DNA from: an uncultured Oscillospiraceae bacterium
GTDB taxonomy: Bacteria > Bacillota > Clostridia > Oscillospirales > Oscillospiraceae
NCBI GenBank assembly: GCA_904419145.1
Contig: CAJFQQ010000012.1
Location: 1-64,000 of the forward strand
DNA: 64,000 bases
Reading direction: 5' to 3'
Part shown: positions 10,412-18,450 of the stretch, piece by piece
Layout of the letters: each line of letters opens with the position of its first letter
How positions within the stretch are numbered: position 1 is the stretch's first letter
Position numbers and translations under genes: made by a program
The notes under the pieces: model-generated
Seen by the model: only the letters and a program-made list of their open reading frames with translations
Databases searched by the model: none
Told to the model about the DNA's origin: nothing

Positions 10412-10777
10412 GTGAAGAACCAGACCTATCGGATGACGATGCTCTTTGATTTTTACGGGGAGCTCCTGACAGAGAGACAGAAGGAGTTCTTCGATCTGTA
10501 CTATAACGAGGACTTATCCCTGTCCGAAATCGCGGAGAACAACGGCATCTCCCGCCAGGGCGTGCGGGACGTGATTGTCCGGGCCGAGCATATCATGCAG
10601 GAGGTGGAGGACAAAACGGGGCTCATCCGCCGCTTTCTGGCCATGGGCGGGAACCTGAAGAAGATCCAGGACGCCGCCGAGGGCATCCGCCTCATCAACT
10701 ACCGGCAGTACGAGGACCCGGCCATCGACAGCTATCTCGGCGAGATCAGCGATGCGGTGGCCGCGTTGAAGGAATAA
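10412..10777 (+). CDS. ylxM: YlxM family SRP-associated DNA-binding protein
   Basis: Small helix-turn-helix protein of 121 residues (UPF0122). The core FYGELLTERQKEFFDLYYNEDLSLSEIAENNGISRQGVRDVIVRAE is diagnostic and resembles sigma factor region 4. In Firmicutes ylxM sits directly before ffh, and in streptococci YlxM modulates the signal recognition particle. Here ffh follows after 13 bases. Confidence 0.93.
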   Translation: MKNQTYRMTMLFDFYGELLTERQKEFFDLYYNEDLSLSEIAENNGISRQGVRDVIVRAEHIMQEVEDKTGLIRRFLAMGGNLKKIQDAAEGIRLINYRQYEDPAIDSYLGEISDAVAALKE

Positions 10778-10790
10778 GGAGATTCACACT

Positions 10791-12179
10791 ATGGCATTTG
10801 AGGGCCTGACGGAAAAACTGAGCGCCGCCTTTAAGCGCCTGCGGGGCAAGGGGCGGCTGACGGAGGCCGACGTGAAGGAGACCATGCGGGAGGTCCGCAT
10901 GGCCCTGCTGGAGGCGGACGTCAGCTATAAAGTGGTGAAGGACTTTGTGGCCTCTGTGACGGAGCGGGTCACCGGCAGCGATGTGCTGGAGAGCCTGACC
11001 CCCGCCCAGCAGGTCATCAAGATCGTCAACGAAGAGCTGACGAAGATGATGGGCGGCACCAACGCCAAGATCGCCTTTGCCAACTCCGGGCCCACAGTGA
11101 TCATGATGGTGGGCCTACAGGGCGCCGGCAAGACCACCAACGGCGCCAAGCTGGCGGGTTATCTCAAAAACCGCATGGGCAAACGGCCGCTGCTGGCGGC
11201 CTGCGACGTATACCGCCCCGCCGCCATCACCCAGCTCCAGGTGGTGGGAGAACAGCTGGGGATCCCCGTGTTTGCCGAGGGGCAGATCGACCCGGTGCAG
11301 ATCGCCCGGGACGCCCTGGCCCACGCCAAGGACCACGGATTTGACACGGTCCTGCTGGACACGGCGGGCCGCCTCCATATCGACGAGCAGCTCATGGACG
11401 AGCTGAAGAACATCAAGTCCGCCGTCCACCCCAACGAGATCCTACTGGTGGTGGACGCCATGACCGGTCAGGACGCGGTGAACGCCGCCTCCGCCTTCGA
11501 CGATGCCCTGGGCATCGACGGCGTGGTGCTGACCAAACTGGACGGCGACGCCCGGGGCGGTGCAGCCCTCTCCATCCGGGCGGCCACCGGCAAGCCCATC
11601 AAGTTCGTGGGCACCGGCGAGAAGCTGGACATGATCGAGCTGTTCCACCCGGACCGCATGGCCTCCCGGATCCTCGGCATGGGGGACATGCTCTCCCTGA
11701 TCGAGAAGGCGGAGCAGAGCTTTGATGAAAAGCAGGCGGCCAAGCTGGAGGAGAAGCTCCGGAAGAACCGCTTTACCCTCACCGACTATCTGGAGCAGAT
11801 GCAGCAGCTGAAGAACATGGGGGATCTCAGCCAGATCGCCGCCATGATGCCCGGTCAGATGGGCAAGCAGATGCAGAACGCCCAGATCGACGAGAAGCTG
11901 ATGGCCCGCACAGAGGCGATCATCCTCTCCATGACCCCCCAGGAGCGGGAGAACCCCGGCATCCTCAACGCCAGCCGCAAGCGCCGCATCGCCGCCGGCT
12001 GCGGCCAGGAGGTGGTTGCGGTAAACCGGTTGCTCAAGCAGTTTGAGATGATGCAGCAGCTCACCAAGCAGCTGTCCAAGGGAAAGCTTCCCAAGGGCCT
12101 GGGCGGTTTGGGCGGCGGAGGCTTTGGCGGCGGTATGGGCCGGATGCACGGCTTTGGCCGCAGAAAGCGCCTGAAATGA
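10791..12179 (+). CDS. ffh: Signal recognition particle GTPase Ffh
   Basis: SRP54 homologue of 462 residues that binds signal sequences and 4.5S/6S RNA and, with FtsY, targets membrane proteins. The N-domain helices are followed by the NG GTPase with P-loop GLQGAGKTT at 108-116, DVYRPAA, DTAGRL and TKLDGDARGG. The C-terminal M-domain is Met-rich (MQQLKNMG, MMPGQM, SRKRRIAAGCG) and ends in a Gly-rich basic tail. Its length and all motifs are normal. The SRP RNA gene was not found in this window. Confidence 0.97.
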   Translation: MAFEGLTEKLSAAFKRLRGKGRLTEADVKETMREVRMALLEADVSYKVVKDFVASVTERVTGSDVLESLTPAQQVIKIVNEELTKMMGGTNAKIAFANSGPTVIMMVGLQGAGKTTNGAKLAGYLKNRMGKRPLLAACDVYRPAAITQLQVVGEQLGIPVFAEGQIDPVQIARDALAHAKDHGFDTVLLDTAGRLHIDEQLMDELKNIKSAVHPNEILLVVDAMTGQDAVNAASAFDDALGIDGVVLTKLDGDARGGAALSIRAATGKPIKFVGTGEKLDMIELFHPDRMASRILGMGDMLSLIEKAEQSFDEKQAAKLEEKLRKNRFTLTDYLEQMQQLKNMGDLSQIAAMMPGQMGKQMQNAQIDEKLMARTEAIILSMTPQERENPGILNASRKRRIAAGCGQEVVAVNRLLKQFEMMQQLTKQLSKGKLPKGLGGLGGGGFGGGMGRMHGFGRRKRLK

Positions 12180-12273
12180 CCTGCCCTCCCGCCGGGCGGC
12201 GGGTGATATCGGAATAAGTGCGCATTGCATTTATGATAAATTGATTTTATTTTAATACTTGGAGGAAAGAAAC

Positions 12274-12513
12274 ATGGTTAAGATCAGACTGCGCCGCATG
12301 GGCGCCAAGAAGGCCCCTTTCTACCGCGTGGTGGTGGCAGACAGCCGCTATCCCCGTGACGGCCGTTTCATCGAGGAAATCGGCACCTACAATCCCTGTG
12401 TAGCTCCCGCGGAAATCAAGATCGACGCTGAGCGCGCCAAGGAGTGGATCAAGAGCGGCGCACAGCCCACGGATACGGTCCGGGCCCTGCTGAAGAAAGT
12501 CGACGTGCTGTAA
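12274..12513 (+). CDS. rpsP: 30S ribosomal protein S16
   Basis: 79-residue ribosomal protein starting [20 protein letters not shown], which is diagnostic of bS16. GGAGG at 12261-12265 fixes the ATG at 12274 rather than an in-frame ATG five codons earlier. The 94-bp gap after ffh holds a small GC hairpin (about 12188-12203). khpA follows with 23 bases between stop and its preferred start. Confidence 0.97.
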   Translation: MVKIRLRRMGAKKAPFYRVVVADSRYPRDGRFIEEIGTYNPCVAPAEIKIDAERAKEWIKSGAQPTDTVRALLKKVDVL

Positions 12514-12536
12514 TGGCCGCGTTGGAGGGCAACCGC

Positions 12537-12767
12537 ATGAAGGACTTGCTGCTCTACATCGCCAGAAACCTTGTGGAGAATCCGGATGCCGTCTCCGTGA
12601 CGGAGGTGGAGAAGGATGGGGAGCTGACGCTGCAGCTGCGGGTAGCTCCCGAGGACATGGGCAAGGTGATTGGCCGTCAGGGCCGCATTGCCAAGGAGAT
12701 TCGGACGCTGATCCGCTCCTATGCCCAGCGCACCGGCCAGAAGGTCTCGGTGGATATCGTAGACTGA
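12537..12767 (+). CDS. khpA: KH-domain RNA-binding protein KhpA (YlqC)
   Basis: Small single-KH-domain RNA-binding protein, 76 residues, with the GxxG loop in KVIGRQGRIAKEIRTLIR. KhpA forms dimers with itself and KhpB and affects cell division and small-RNA function in Firmicutes. The ATG at 12537 has GGAGG nine bases upstream; an alternative ATG at 12513 overlaps the rpsP stop codon. In many Firmicutes rimM, trmD and rplS follow, but here a strong terminator ends the operon. Confidence 0.93.
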   Translation: MKDLLLYIARNLVENPDAVSVTEVEKDGELTLQLRVAPEDMGKVIGRQGRIAKEIRTLIRSYAQRTGQKVSVDIVD

Positions 12768-12777
12768 TAGGAAATCC

Positions 12778-12812
12778 GGGACCTGCGGCCTGAAGCCGCA
12801 GGTCCCTTTTTT
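12778..12812 (+). terminator. Terminator of ylxM-ffh-rpsP-khpA
   Basis: Perfect 12-bp GC-rich stem (12778-12789 with 12795-12806), five-base loop, then six T residues. Confidence 0.92.
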
Positions 12813-12888
12813 GATGGCCCGATTCTGTTGGGGATGGAAAGCGCAAAGAGGCGCAGAGCACATGCTCCGCGCCTCTTTACATTTTGTT

Positions 12889-13308
12889 TTACTGAATGTC
12901 GATCTGGCGGGCGGCGGGAACCACCGGCTGGGCCTTGGGCAGCGTCAACTCCAGAACGCCGTTGTTATAAGCGGCGGTGATGTGGTCCTCCTGGATGCCG
13001 GATACATCAAAGCTGCGGCTGAAGGAGCCATACCGACGCTCGCGGCGGATATAGCTGTCCTTCTTTTCCTCGTTCTCCGTGCTGTGCTGAGCGGAGATGG
13101 TGAGGATGCCGTCCTTCAGGTCCAGCTTGATGTCCTCTTTCTTGAAGCCGGGCAGCTCCGCCTCCAGAACGAACTTGTCGCCCTCGTCCCGGATGTCCGT
13201 CCGGAAGGAGGAGGCGGTGTTGTTGGCACCAAAGAAGCTGCGCTCAAAGTTATCAAACATATCAAACAGGCTGCTGTCACGATGATCAAAGGGAATCATA
13301 CCAAACAT
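12889..13308 (-). CDS. Hsp20/alpha-crystallin small heat shock protein
   Basis: ATP-independent holdase chaperone of 139 residues. The alpha-crystallin domain spans roughly residues 35-130, with ELPGFKKEDIKLDLKDGILTI and the A-x-x-x-N-G-V-L-x-L-T-L-P motif (AAYNNGVLELTLPK). The expected start region MFGMIPFDHR is preceded by AAAGGAT. A CIRCE operator lies about 140 bp upstream, so HrcA repression with heat induction is likely; this is inferred from the operator because hrcA and dnaK are not in the window. Confidence 0.94.
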   Translation of the reverse strand: MFGMIPFDHRDSSLFDMFDNFERSFFGANNTASSFRTDIRDEGDKFVLEAELPGFKKEDIKLDLKDGILTISAQHSTENEEKKDSYIRRERRYGSFSRSFDVSGIQEDHITAAYNNGVLELTLPKAQPVVPAARQIDIQ

Positions 13309-13447
13309 AACTCATTATCCTTTCTGAAATCAAAATTTCGAATGGGGAGGCGCCCCTTCCGGGGCTTTCCTCTGTCTCATTTCTTGATTTTAGTATATGG
13401 CAAGTTTGTGAATAATACTTGTTTATTTTGTGTCCAAATTATGAATT

Positions 13448-13474
13448 TTAGCACTTCCTGTTTGAGAGTGCTAA
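13448..13474. promoter_or_regulatory. CIRCE operator (HrcA binding site)
   Basis: The 27-bp element TTAGCACTT-N9-GAGTGCTAA differs from the CIRCE consensus (TTAGCACTC-N9-GAGTGCTAA) at one base. It is upstream of hsp20 (minus). The promoter of the divergent MATE gene begins 26 bp to its right, so that gene might also be affected. Confidence 0.9.
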
Positions 13475-13499
13475 AATTGTAAAAACAGGCGTTTCACCC

Positions 13500-13528
13500 T
13501 TTACGGCAGGGACAAATCATGCTATGAT
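13500..13528 (+). promoter_or_regulatory. Putative promoter of the first MATE gene
   Basis: TTTACG at 13500-13505, 17-bp spacer, TATGAT at 13523-13528. The -35 is weak. Confidence 0.45.
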
Positions 13529-13561
13529 ACGCTGGATGCGAATATGGGAGGGAATGATTGT

Positions 13562-14947
13562 ATGAAAAAAGAAAAAGACCTGGGCAGCGGCCCGGTCTTT
13601 CGGCTGGTGCTGGGGCTGGCGATCCCCACTATGCTGGCCCAGCTGGTCAGCGTACTGTACAGCATTGTGGACCGGATGTACATTGGAAACCTGCCGGAGA
13701 TTGGCAGTGTGGCCCTGGCAGGGGTGGGGGTCTGCGGCCCCATCGTCACGCTGCTGACCTCTTTTGCCACCCTGGTGGGGCTGGGAGGGTCGCCCCTTAT
13801 GGCCATGCGCATGGGACAGGGGCGCCTGGAGGACGCCAAAAAGATCCTCAACAACTGCTTTATGACCCTGGCGGCGCTGTCTCTGGTCCTGACGGCGCTG
13901 TTCCTGCTGCTGAAGGACCATCTGCTCATGTGGTTTGGCGCCAGTCCGAACACCTTTCCCTATGCCAACACCTATATGACGATCTACACTGCCGGCACCT
14001 TTTTCGCCCTGATGGCCTCCGGTATGAACAGCTTCCTCATCTGCCAGGGGTTCTCCGGCCTTGGGATGATCTCAGTGGTGCTGGGGGCGGTGATGAATAT
14101 TATCCTGGACCCCGTGTTCATGTTCCTGCTCCACATGGATGTGGCCGGGGCGGCCATTGCCACGGTGATCTCCCAGATCTGCTCCTGCGCCTTTGTCCTG
14201 CTGGCCCTGCGGCGCAGGAGCATGCCGGTGCCGCTGGGCTGGGGCGGTCTGGATCTCAGGATCGTGGGGCGGGTGCTGTCCTTCGGGCTGTCCCCCTTCC
14301 TCACCATCGCCACGGACAGTATCCTGCTGATCGTGCTGAACACGGTGCTCCAGCGCTACGGCGGTCCCGGCCTGGGAGATACCCTGGTGACCTGTGCCAC
14401 GGTGGTGCAGAGCTATCTGCTGGTGATCACCATGCCGCTGGGGGGCATCACCCTGGGGACCCAGCCGGTCATCAGCTTCAACTACGGCGCCGGCCGTCCG
14501 GACCGGGTCCGGTGGGCCATGCGTGATATTGTATTCCTGTGCCTGTGCTTTGTGGCGCTGATGATGGTGGTGACCCATACGCTCTCGCCCCTGTTTGTCC
14601 GGCTCTTTACCAGCGACGCAGATCTGGCGGCCCGCTCGGTGACCTATATCAAGCGATTTACCTGCATGATTATCCCTCTGGGCATCCAGTATCCACTGGT
14701 AGATGAGAGCATTGCCCTGGGGCAGGTGAACCGGGCACTGTTCTGCTCGCTGTTCCGCAAGACGGTTTTTATGGCCGGGCTGTTGCTGCTGCCCCGTTTC
14801 TTTGGGGCGGAGGCCACCTTCTTCTCCGAGCCTATTGCCGATGTGATCGCCGCTGCCATGAGCAGTATCCTGTTCCTGCGGGCCTATCCCAAGGTGCTGC
14901 AGACATGTGCCTCCTTCCGGCAGGGGGCGGAGACTGCAGTGCAGTAG
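13562..14947 (+). CDS. MATE family efflux transporter
   Basis: Cation-coupled multidrug exporter of 461 residues with about twelve transmembrane helices. It shows the MatE start FRLVLGLAIPTMLAQLVSVLYSIVDRMYIG and, after the midpoint, LSFGLSPFLTIATDSILLIVLNTVLQRYGG with ITLGTQPVISFNYGAGR, both typical of the family. An in-frame ATG at 13544 lies within the GGAGGG ribosome binding site, so the ATG at 13562 was chosen. It is monocistronic, ending at the terminator near 15051. The substrate is not predictable. Confidence 0.92.
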   Translation: MKKEKDLGSGPVFRLVLGLAIPTMLAQLVSVLYSIVDRMYIGNLPEIGSVALAGVGVCGPIVTLLTSFATLVGLGGSPLMAMRMGQGRLEDAKKILNNCFMTLAALSLVLTALFLLLKDHLLMWFGASPNTFPYANTYMTIYTAGTFFALMASGMNSFLICQGFSGLGMISVVLGAVMNIILDPVFMFLLHMDVAGAAIATVISQICSCAFVLLALRRRSMPVPLGWGGLDLRIVGRVLSFGLSPFLTIATDSILLIVLNTVLQRYGGPGLGDTLVTCATVVQSYLLVITMPLGGITLGTQPVISFNYGAGRPDRVRWAMRDIVFLCLCFVALMMVVTHTLSPLFVRLFTSDADLAARSVTYIKRFTCMIIPLGIQYPLVDESIALGQVNRALFCSLFRKTVFMAGLLLLPRFFGAEATFFSEPIADVIAAAMSSILFLRAYPKVLQTCASFRQGAETAVQ

Positions 14948-15050
14948 GAAAGCAGGAAATCAATCCATTGACAACGGCCGGCGGAGAGATTATCCTGAGA
15001 TCAGCAGGAGCACGATTGTGGGAACAAGGACAGACGGTTCAAGAGTGACA

Positions 15051-15082
15051 GCGGGGGCGCAGCGGCGCCTCCGCCTCTTTTT
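15051..15082 (+). terminator. Terminator after the MATE gene
   Basis: 10-bp stem (15051-15060 with 15065-15074, one G:U pair) followed by CTCTTTTT. It lies about 100 bp after the MATE stop. A promoter-like TTGACA-17-TATCCT (14968-14996) sits between the two; what it would express is unclear. Confidence 0.65.
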
Positions 15083-15084
15083 GC

Positions 15085-15113
15085 TTGCAAGAGCAGGTTT
15101 TGCATGGTATGAT
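15085..15113 (+). promoter_or_regulatory. Promoter of the AraC-family regulator gene
   Basis: TTGCAA at 15085-15090, 17-bp spacer, TATGAT at 15108-15113. Confidence 0.6.
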
Positions 15114-15154
15114 CTGCATATTGAGGATTTACTGCGGAGCGTGAGGTGAACACC

Positions 15155-15997
15155 ATGCGAAGTGACGGCGAAGCGGGAAAGCGGGGCTATCTCAAGGAGG
15201 GGTTCCGTTTATTCCATCTGAAGGACAGCAAGGCCCCGGAGCTGGATTTCCACTACCATGAGTTTGACAAGGTGGTGCTGCAGCTGGGGGGCAAGGTGAC
15301 CTACAGCGTGGAGGGCCGCAGCTACTTTTTGAAGCCCTACGATATTTTGCTGGTGGGCCGGAGCATGATCCATAAGCCCACCATTGACCCCTCGGAGCCC
15401 TATGAGCGGATGGTGCTGTGGCTGGGCGGAGACTATCTGGCAAACCACAGCACGGAGGACTGCTGGCTGGAGACCTGCTTTGAGCGGACGGAGCAGAGGC
15501 ATTTCCATCTGCTGCGGCCTAAGGGGGAGGACCGGCTGCGCTACCGGGAGCTCTTTGAGCGGCTGGAGGCGGCCCTGGAGGATACAGCGTTCGGAAGCGG
15601 ACTGCTGGCGGAGACCTGCCTGCTGCAGCTGATGGTGGCGCTGAACCGGGATCTGGTGCCTGAGCCGGTGGAGGACGACGCGGCCTACCGCTTTGATCCC
15701 AAGATGGAGGAGGTCACCCGGTTTATCGGGGCGCACCTTGGGGAGAACCTGTCCATCGACCGGCTGGCCGGGGAGTTCTACCTCAGCCGCTATTACCTGA
15801 TGCACCGCTTCAAGGAGGTCTACGGCATTACCACCCACCAGTATATCCGCCAGAAGCGGCTGCTGCGGGCGGCGGAGGAGATCCGCCGGGGAACGCCGGT
15901 GCTGAAGGCCGCCATGGAGGCGGGCTTCAACGACTACTCCGCCTTTCTCCGGGCCTTTCAGGCCGCCTACGGCATGAGCCCCCGGGAGTGGAAGTGA
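15155..15997 (+). CDS. AraC family transcriptional regulator
   Basis: 280-residue regulator with an N-terminal cupin-type sensor domain (FHYHEFDKVVLQLGGKVTYSVEGRSYFLKPYDILLV, about 30-75) and a C-terminal AraC double helix-turn-helix (about 180-280, with LSIDRLAGEFYLSRYYLMHRFKEVYG and ending AAYGMSPREWK). The ATG at 15155 is preceded nine bases upstream by GTGAGG. The effector is unknown. It is monocistronic between two terminators, so its target may be elsewhere or may be the adjacent MATE gene (inference). Confidence 0.9.
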   Translation: MRSDGEAGKRGYLKEGFRLFHLKDSKAPELDFHYHEFDKVVLQLGGKVTYSVEGRSYFLKPYDILLVGRSMIHKPTIDPSEPYERMVLWLGGDYLANHSTEDCWLETCFERTEQRHFHLLRPKGEDRLRYRELFERLEAALEDTAFGSGLLAETCLLQLMVALNRDLVPEPVEDDAAYRFDPKMEEVTRFIGAHLGENLSIDRLAGEFYLSRYYLMHRFKEVYGITTHQYIRQKRLLRAAEEIRRGTPVLKAAMEAGFNDYSAFLRAFQAAYGMSPREWK

Positions 15998-16022
15998 GAG
16001 AGGCAGGCATAACAGAAAGCAG

Positions 16023-16067
16023 ACGTGCCGGAGGAGCAGTTCCTCCGGCACGTTTCCGGTTTTTTAT
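16023..16067 (+). terminator. Terminator after the AraC-family gene
   Basis: 13-bp perfect stem (16023-16035 with 16041-16053), five-base loop, then TTCCGGTTTTTT. Confidence 0.85.
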
Positions 16068-16112
16068 GATAGGGCATGGGATCAGACAGCAAGGCGTACC
16101 ATTCCGGTTGGG

Positions 16113-16640
16113 CTATGTATAGAAGAACAGGCGCACGGCGAAGGCCGCCGCTATGAACCCCGCCAGATCCGCCACCAGGGCCGCAGGCACCGCATAGCGG
16201 GTTTTCCGGATACCGGCGCTGCCGAAGTAGACGGCGATGGTGTAGAAGGTGGTCTCGGTGCTGCCCAGCATCACCGCCGCCACCCGGCCGATGTAGGAAT
16301 CCGGGCCGTATTGGGCCATCAGGTCGCTGCCCACCGCCAGCGCGCCTCCGCCGCTGACGGGGCGGATGAAGAGCAGGGCAGCCGTCTCCGCCGGGATGCC
16401 CACCAGCTCCAGCACTGGGGCCAGGAGCGCTCCCAGGAAATCCATGGCGCCGGAGGCCCGGAACATGTACACCGCCGTCAGCAGCCCCACCAGGGAGGGG
16501 AGGATCTTCGCCGACACCGACAGCCCCTCCCGGGCGCCGTCCACCAGGGTGTCATAGACGTTGACCTTCCGGCCCATTCCCACCAGGGCGGTGACAGACA
16601 GCAGGGCCGGTACCAGCAGGGAAGAAATGTCCAAGGCCAC
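16113..16640 (-). CDS. spmB: Spore maturation protein SpmB
   Basis: 175-residue membrane protein of the nucleoside-recognition/Gate fold that works with SpmA in spore core dehydration in Bacillus and Clostridium. Recognisable are LLSVTALVGMGRKVNVYDTLVDGAREGL and FIRPVSGGGALAVGSDLMAQYGPDSYIGRVAAVMLGSTETTFYT. The GTG at 16640 follows the spmA stop by four bases, and GGAGATAGGAGG upstream serves as ribosome binding site. A longer frame continues upstream through spmA in another phase but is not coding. Confidence 0.93.
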   Translation of the reverse strand: MALDISSLLVPALLSVTALVGMGRKVNVYDTLVDGAREGLSVSAKILPSLVGLLTAVYMFRASGAMDFLGALLAPVLELVGIPAETAALLFIRPVSGGGALAVGSDLMAQYGPDSYIGRVAAVMLGSTETTFYTIAVYFGSAGIRKTRYAVPAALVADLAGFIAAAFAVRLFFYT

Positions 16641-16644
16641 CCTC

Positions 16645-17226
16645 CTATCTCCTGCGGAAGAGCCGGGAAAAGAGCCGGGCGGCGGTGAGCCCCGCGGTGA
16701 CCGACAGCACCGATGCCAGCCACACCGCCGGGAGAATGTCAAAGGGGGAGGCGGAGCCGTAGGCGGCCCGGACGCCGGCCACCGTGGTGGGCAGGAGCTG
16801 GATGGAGGCGGTATTGAGCACCACCAGCGCGCACAGCTCGTCGGTGGCGACGCCGCCGGTTCCCCGGGCCATGCGGCGGGCCGCTTGGATGCCCAGCGGC
16901 GTGGCGGCGTTTCCAAGCCCCAGCATATTGCAGGAGATATTGGCGCTGACCGCGTTCAGCGTCTCCTTGTCCCGGCAGGCACAGGGAAGAAAGCGGCGGA
17001 GAATGGGGCGGAACAGCCGGGAGAGGCCGTCGATGAAGCCGCACTTGTTCATAATTGCCATGATCCCTGTCCACAGGCACATGATGCCTCCCATGGAGAT
17101 GCACAGCTCCACCGCCGCCGTGGCGCCCTCCATGGCCGCGCTGGACACCTCTGTGATGGTGCCGTTGAGAACACCGAAGATCAAGGACAGGACCACCATT
17201 CCGGTCCAGACCCATGCCATTGCCAT
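16645..17226 (-). CDS. spmA: Spore maturation protein SpmA
   Basis: 193-residue membrane protein, partner of SpmB. The region WTGIMAIMNKCGFIDGLSRLFRPILRRFLP and ANISCNMLGLGNAATPLGIQAARRM are characteristic SpmA segments. Three candidate ATGs lie at 17232, 17226 and 17220; GAGGTG (complement of 17233-17238) is best spaced for 17226. The pair spmA-spmB indicates an endospore former. It is divergent from the abrB-like gene. Confidence 0.93.
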   Translation of the reverse strand: MAMAWVWTGMVVLSLIFGVLNGTITEVSSAAMEGATAAVELCISMGGIMCLWTGIMAIMNKCGFIDGLSRLFRPILRRFLPCACRDKETLNAVSANISCNMLGLGNAATPLGIQAARRMARGTGGVATDELCALVVLNTASIQLLPTTVAGVRAAYGSASPFDILPAVWLASVLSVTAGLTAARLFSRLFRRR

Positions 17227-17302
17227 TTCCATCACCTCAACCCAGTCTATGTGGCTTGGCCGGAAATCATACGGGAATTTTTGGAAATAAGCAGAGAGGT
17301 AA

Positions 17303-17331
17303 TTGACAAAAAGCGCGAGGGATGTTATAAA
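17303..17331 (+). promoter_or_regulatory. Promoter of the AbrB-like gene
   Basis: Perfect TTGACA at 17303-17308, 17-bp spacer, TATAAA at 17326-17331. Confidence 0.8.
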
Positions 17332-17374
17332 ATTGTGACAAAGCTGAAATAAAACGGAAAGAAGGAGGGAGGAA

Positions 17375-17620
17375 ATGAAGTCCACAGGGATCGTGCGGCG
17401 GGTGGACGCGCTGGGGCGGATCGTTCTGCCCATTGAGCTGCGGCGGACGCTGGAGATCGGGGACCGGGATGCGGTGGAGATCTGTGTGGAGGGATCCGGC
17501 ATCGTGCTGCGCAAATACCGCCCCGCCTGCATTTTTTGTGATGCCACGAAGGAAGTGCAGAGCTTTAAGGGGAAAAATGTGTGTGCCAAGTGTCTCCGTG
17601 AATTGCGGGAGACCTTGTAA
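17375..17620 (+). CDS. AbrB/SpoVT-type transition regulator with C-terminal zinc ribbon
   Basis: 81-residue DNA-binding protein. The swapped-hairpin AbrB domain is residues 1-46 (MKSTGIVRRVDALGRIVLPIELRRTL). The tail carries CxxC-14-CxxC (Cys 52, 55, 70, 73), a probable zinc knuckle absent from classical Bacillus AbrB but seen in clostridial relatives. It is likely a growth-phase or sporulation regulator, consistent with the divergent spmA/spmB; the target is inferred. AAGGAGGGAGG precedes the ATG. Its last 56 bases overlap the 3' end of rsmI on the opposite strand. Confidence 0.88.
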   Translation: MKSTGIVRRVDALGRIVLPIELRRTLEIGDRDAVEICVEGSGIVLRKYRPACIFCDATKEVQSFKGKNVCAKCLRELRETL

Positions 17621-18449
17621 AACGGGAAATAGAGGCAAAAGAAGCGCCGCAACGATCACCAGGAGCCCCATCCCCAGCGACCTCCCGGACGGCGTCCTTC
17701 ATCCCCAGCCCGGCGGCGCGGCGCTGCAGCACCAGGGCCACGCCCTCCTCCAGCGTCAGCACTGTCTCCTCCGGCGGCTGGGCGCCGGCGATCACCAGGA
17801 CGAACTCCCCTTTGGGCTCCTGCTCCTGGTAATAGGCCACCGCCTGGGCCAGCGTGGTGCGGCGTGTCTCCTCGTGGAGCTTGGTCAGCTCCCGGCACAG
17901 GGCGATGGGGCGGTCGCCAAAGGCGGCCAGAAGGTCCGATAGAGTGGCACGGAGCTTGTGGGGCGCCTCATAGAACACCATGGTCCGCGGTTCATTTACC
18001 AGGGACTGGAGGTGCTCCCGGCGGTTTTTCCTGTTGGTGGTGAGAAACCCCTCGAAGGTAAAGCGGCCGGTGGGGAGGCCGGATACCGCCAGGGCGCTGA
18101 CAGCGGCGCAGCATCCCGGCACCGCCAGCACCTCCACGCCGTGCTCGGCGCACAGCCGCACCAGATCCTCGCCGGGGTCGCTGATGGCGGGCATGCCCGC
18201 ATCGGTCACCAGGGCGCAGCTCTCACCCCCCAGCAGACGCTGCAGCACCGAGGGGCCGGCGGTGTGCTGGTTGTGCTGGTGGTAGCTCACCAGGGGCTTT
18301 TTGATGGAAAAATGGTTCAGAAGCTTCACCGAGACCCGGGTGTCCTCTGCGGCGATGAAGTCCACCGCCTCCAGAGTCTCCAGGGCCCGGGGGCTCAGGT
18401 CCCCCAGATTGCCGATGGGGGTAGCCACCAGATAGAGTGTTCCAGCCAT
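17565..18449 (-). CDS. rsmI: 16S rRNA (cytidine-1402-2'-O)-methyltransferase with atypical C-terminus
   Basis: Tetrapyrrole-methylase-fold enzyme that methylates C1402 of 16S rRNA. It starts MAGTLYLVATPIGNLGDLSPRA and shows AAEDTRVS, DAGMPAISDPG and FEGFLTTNRKNRREHLQ. The start at 18449 matches the family N-terminus; an ATG at 18458 is also in frame. The body is normal up to about GMKDAVREVAG, where family members usually continue with a helix such as TGLSKKELY. Here about 35 unrelated residues follow and run into the convergent abrB-like gene. The natural end seems lost by rearrangement or frameshift, but function could survive. Confidence 0.85.
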   Translation of the reverse strand: MAGTLYLVATPIGNLGDLSPRALETLEAVDFIAAEDTRVSVKLLNHFSIKKPLVSYHQHNQHTAGPSVLQRLLGGESCALVTDAGMPAISDPGEDLVRLCAEHGVEVLAVPGCCAAVSALAVSGLPTGRFTFEGFLTTNRKNRREHLQSLVNEPRTMVFYEAPHKLRATLSDLLAAFGDRPIALCRELTKLHEETRRTTLAQAVAYYQEQEPKGEFVLVIAGAQPPEETVLTLEEGVALVLQRRAAGLGMKDAVREVAGDGAPGDRCGASFASISRFTRSPAIHGDTWHTHFSP

Positions 18450-18450
18450 G

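Noticed and set aside
12180-12273. Possible missing gene or RNA between ffh and rpsP
   Set aside because: Only 94 bp with one small hairpin; no open frame or RNA motif.
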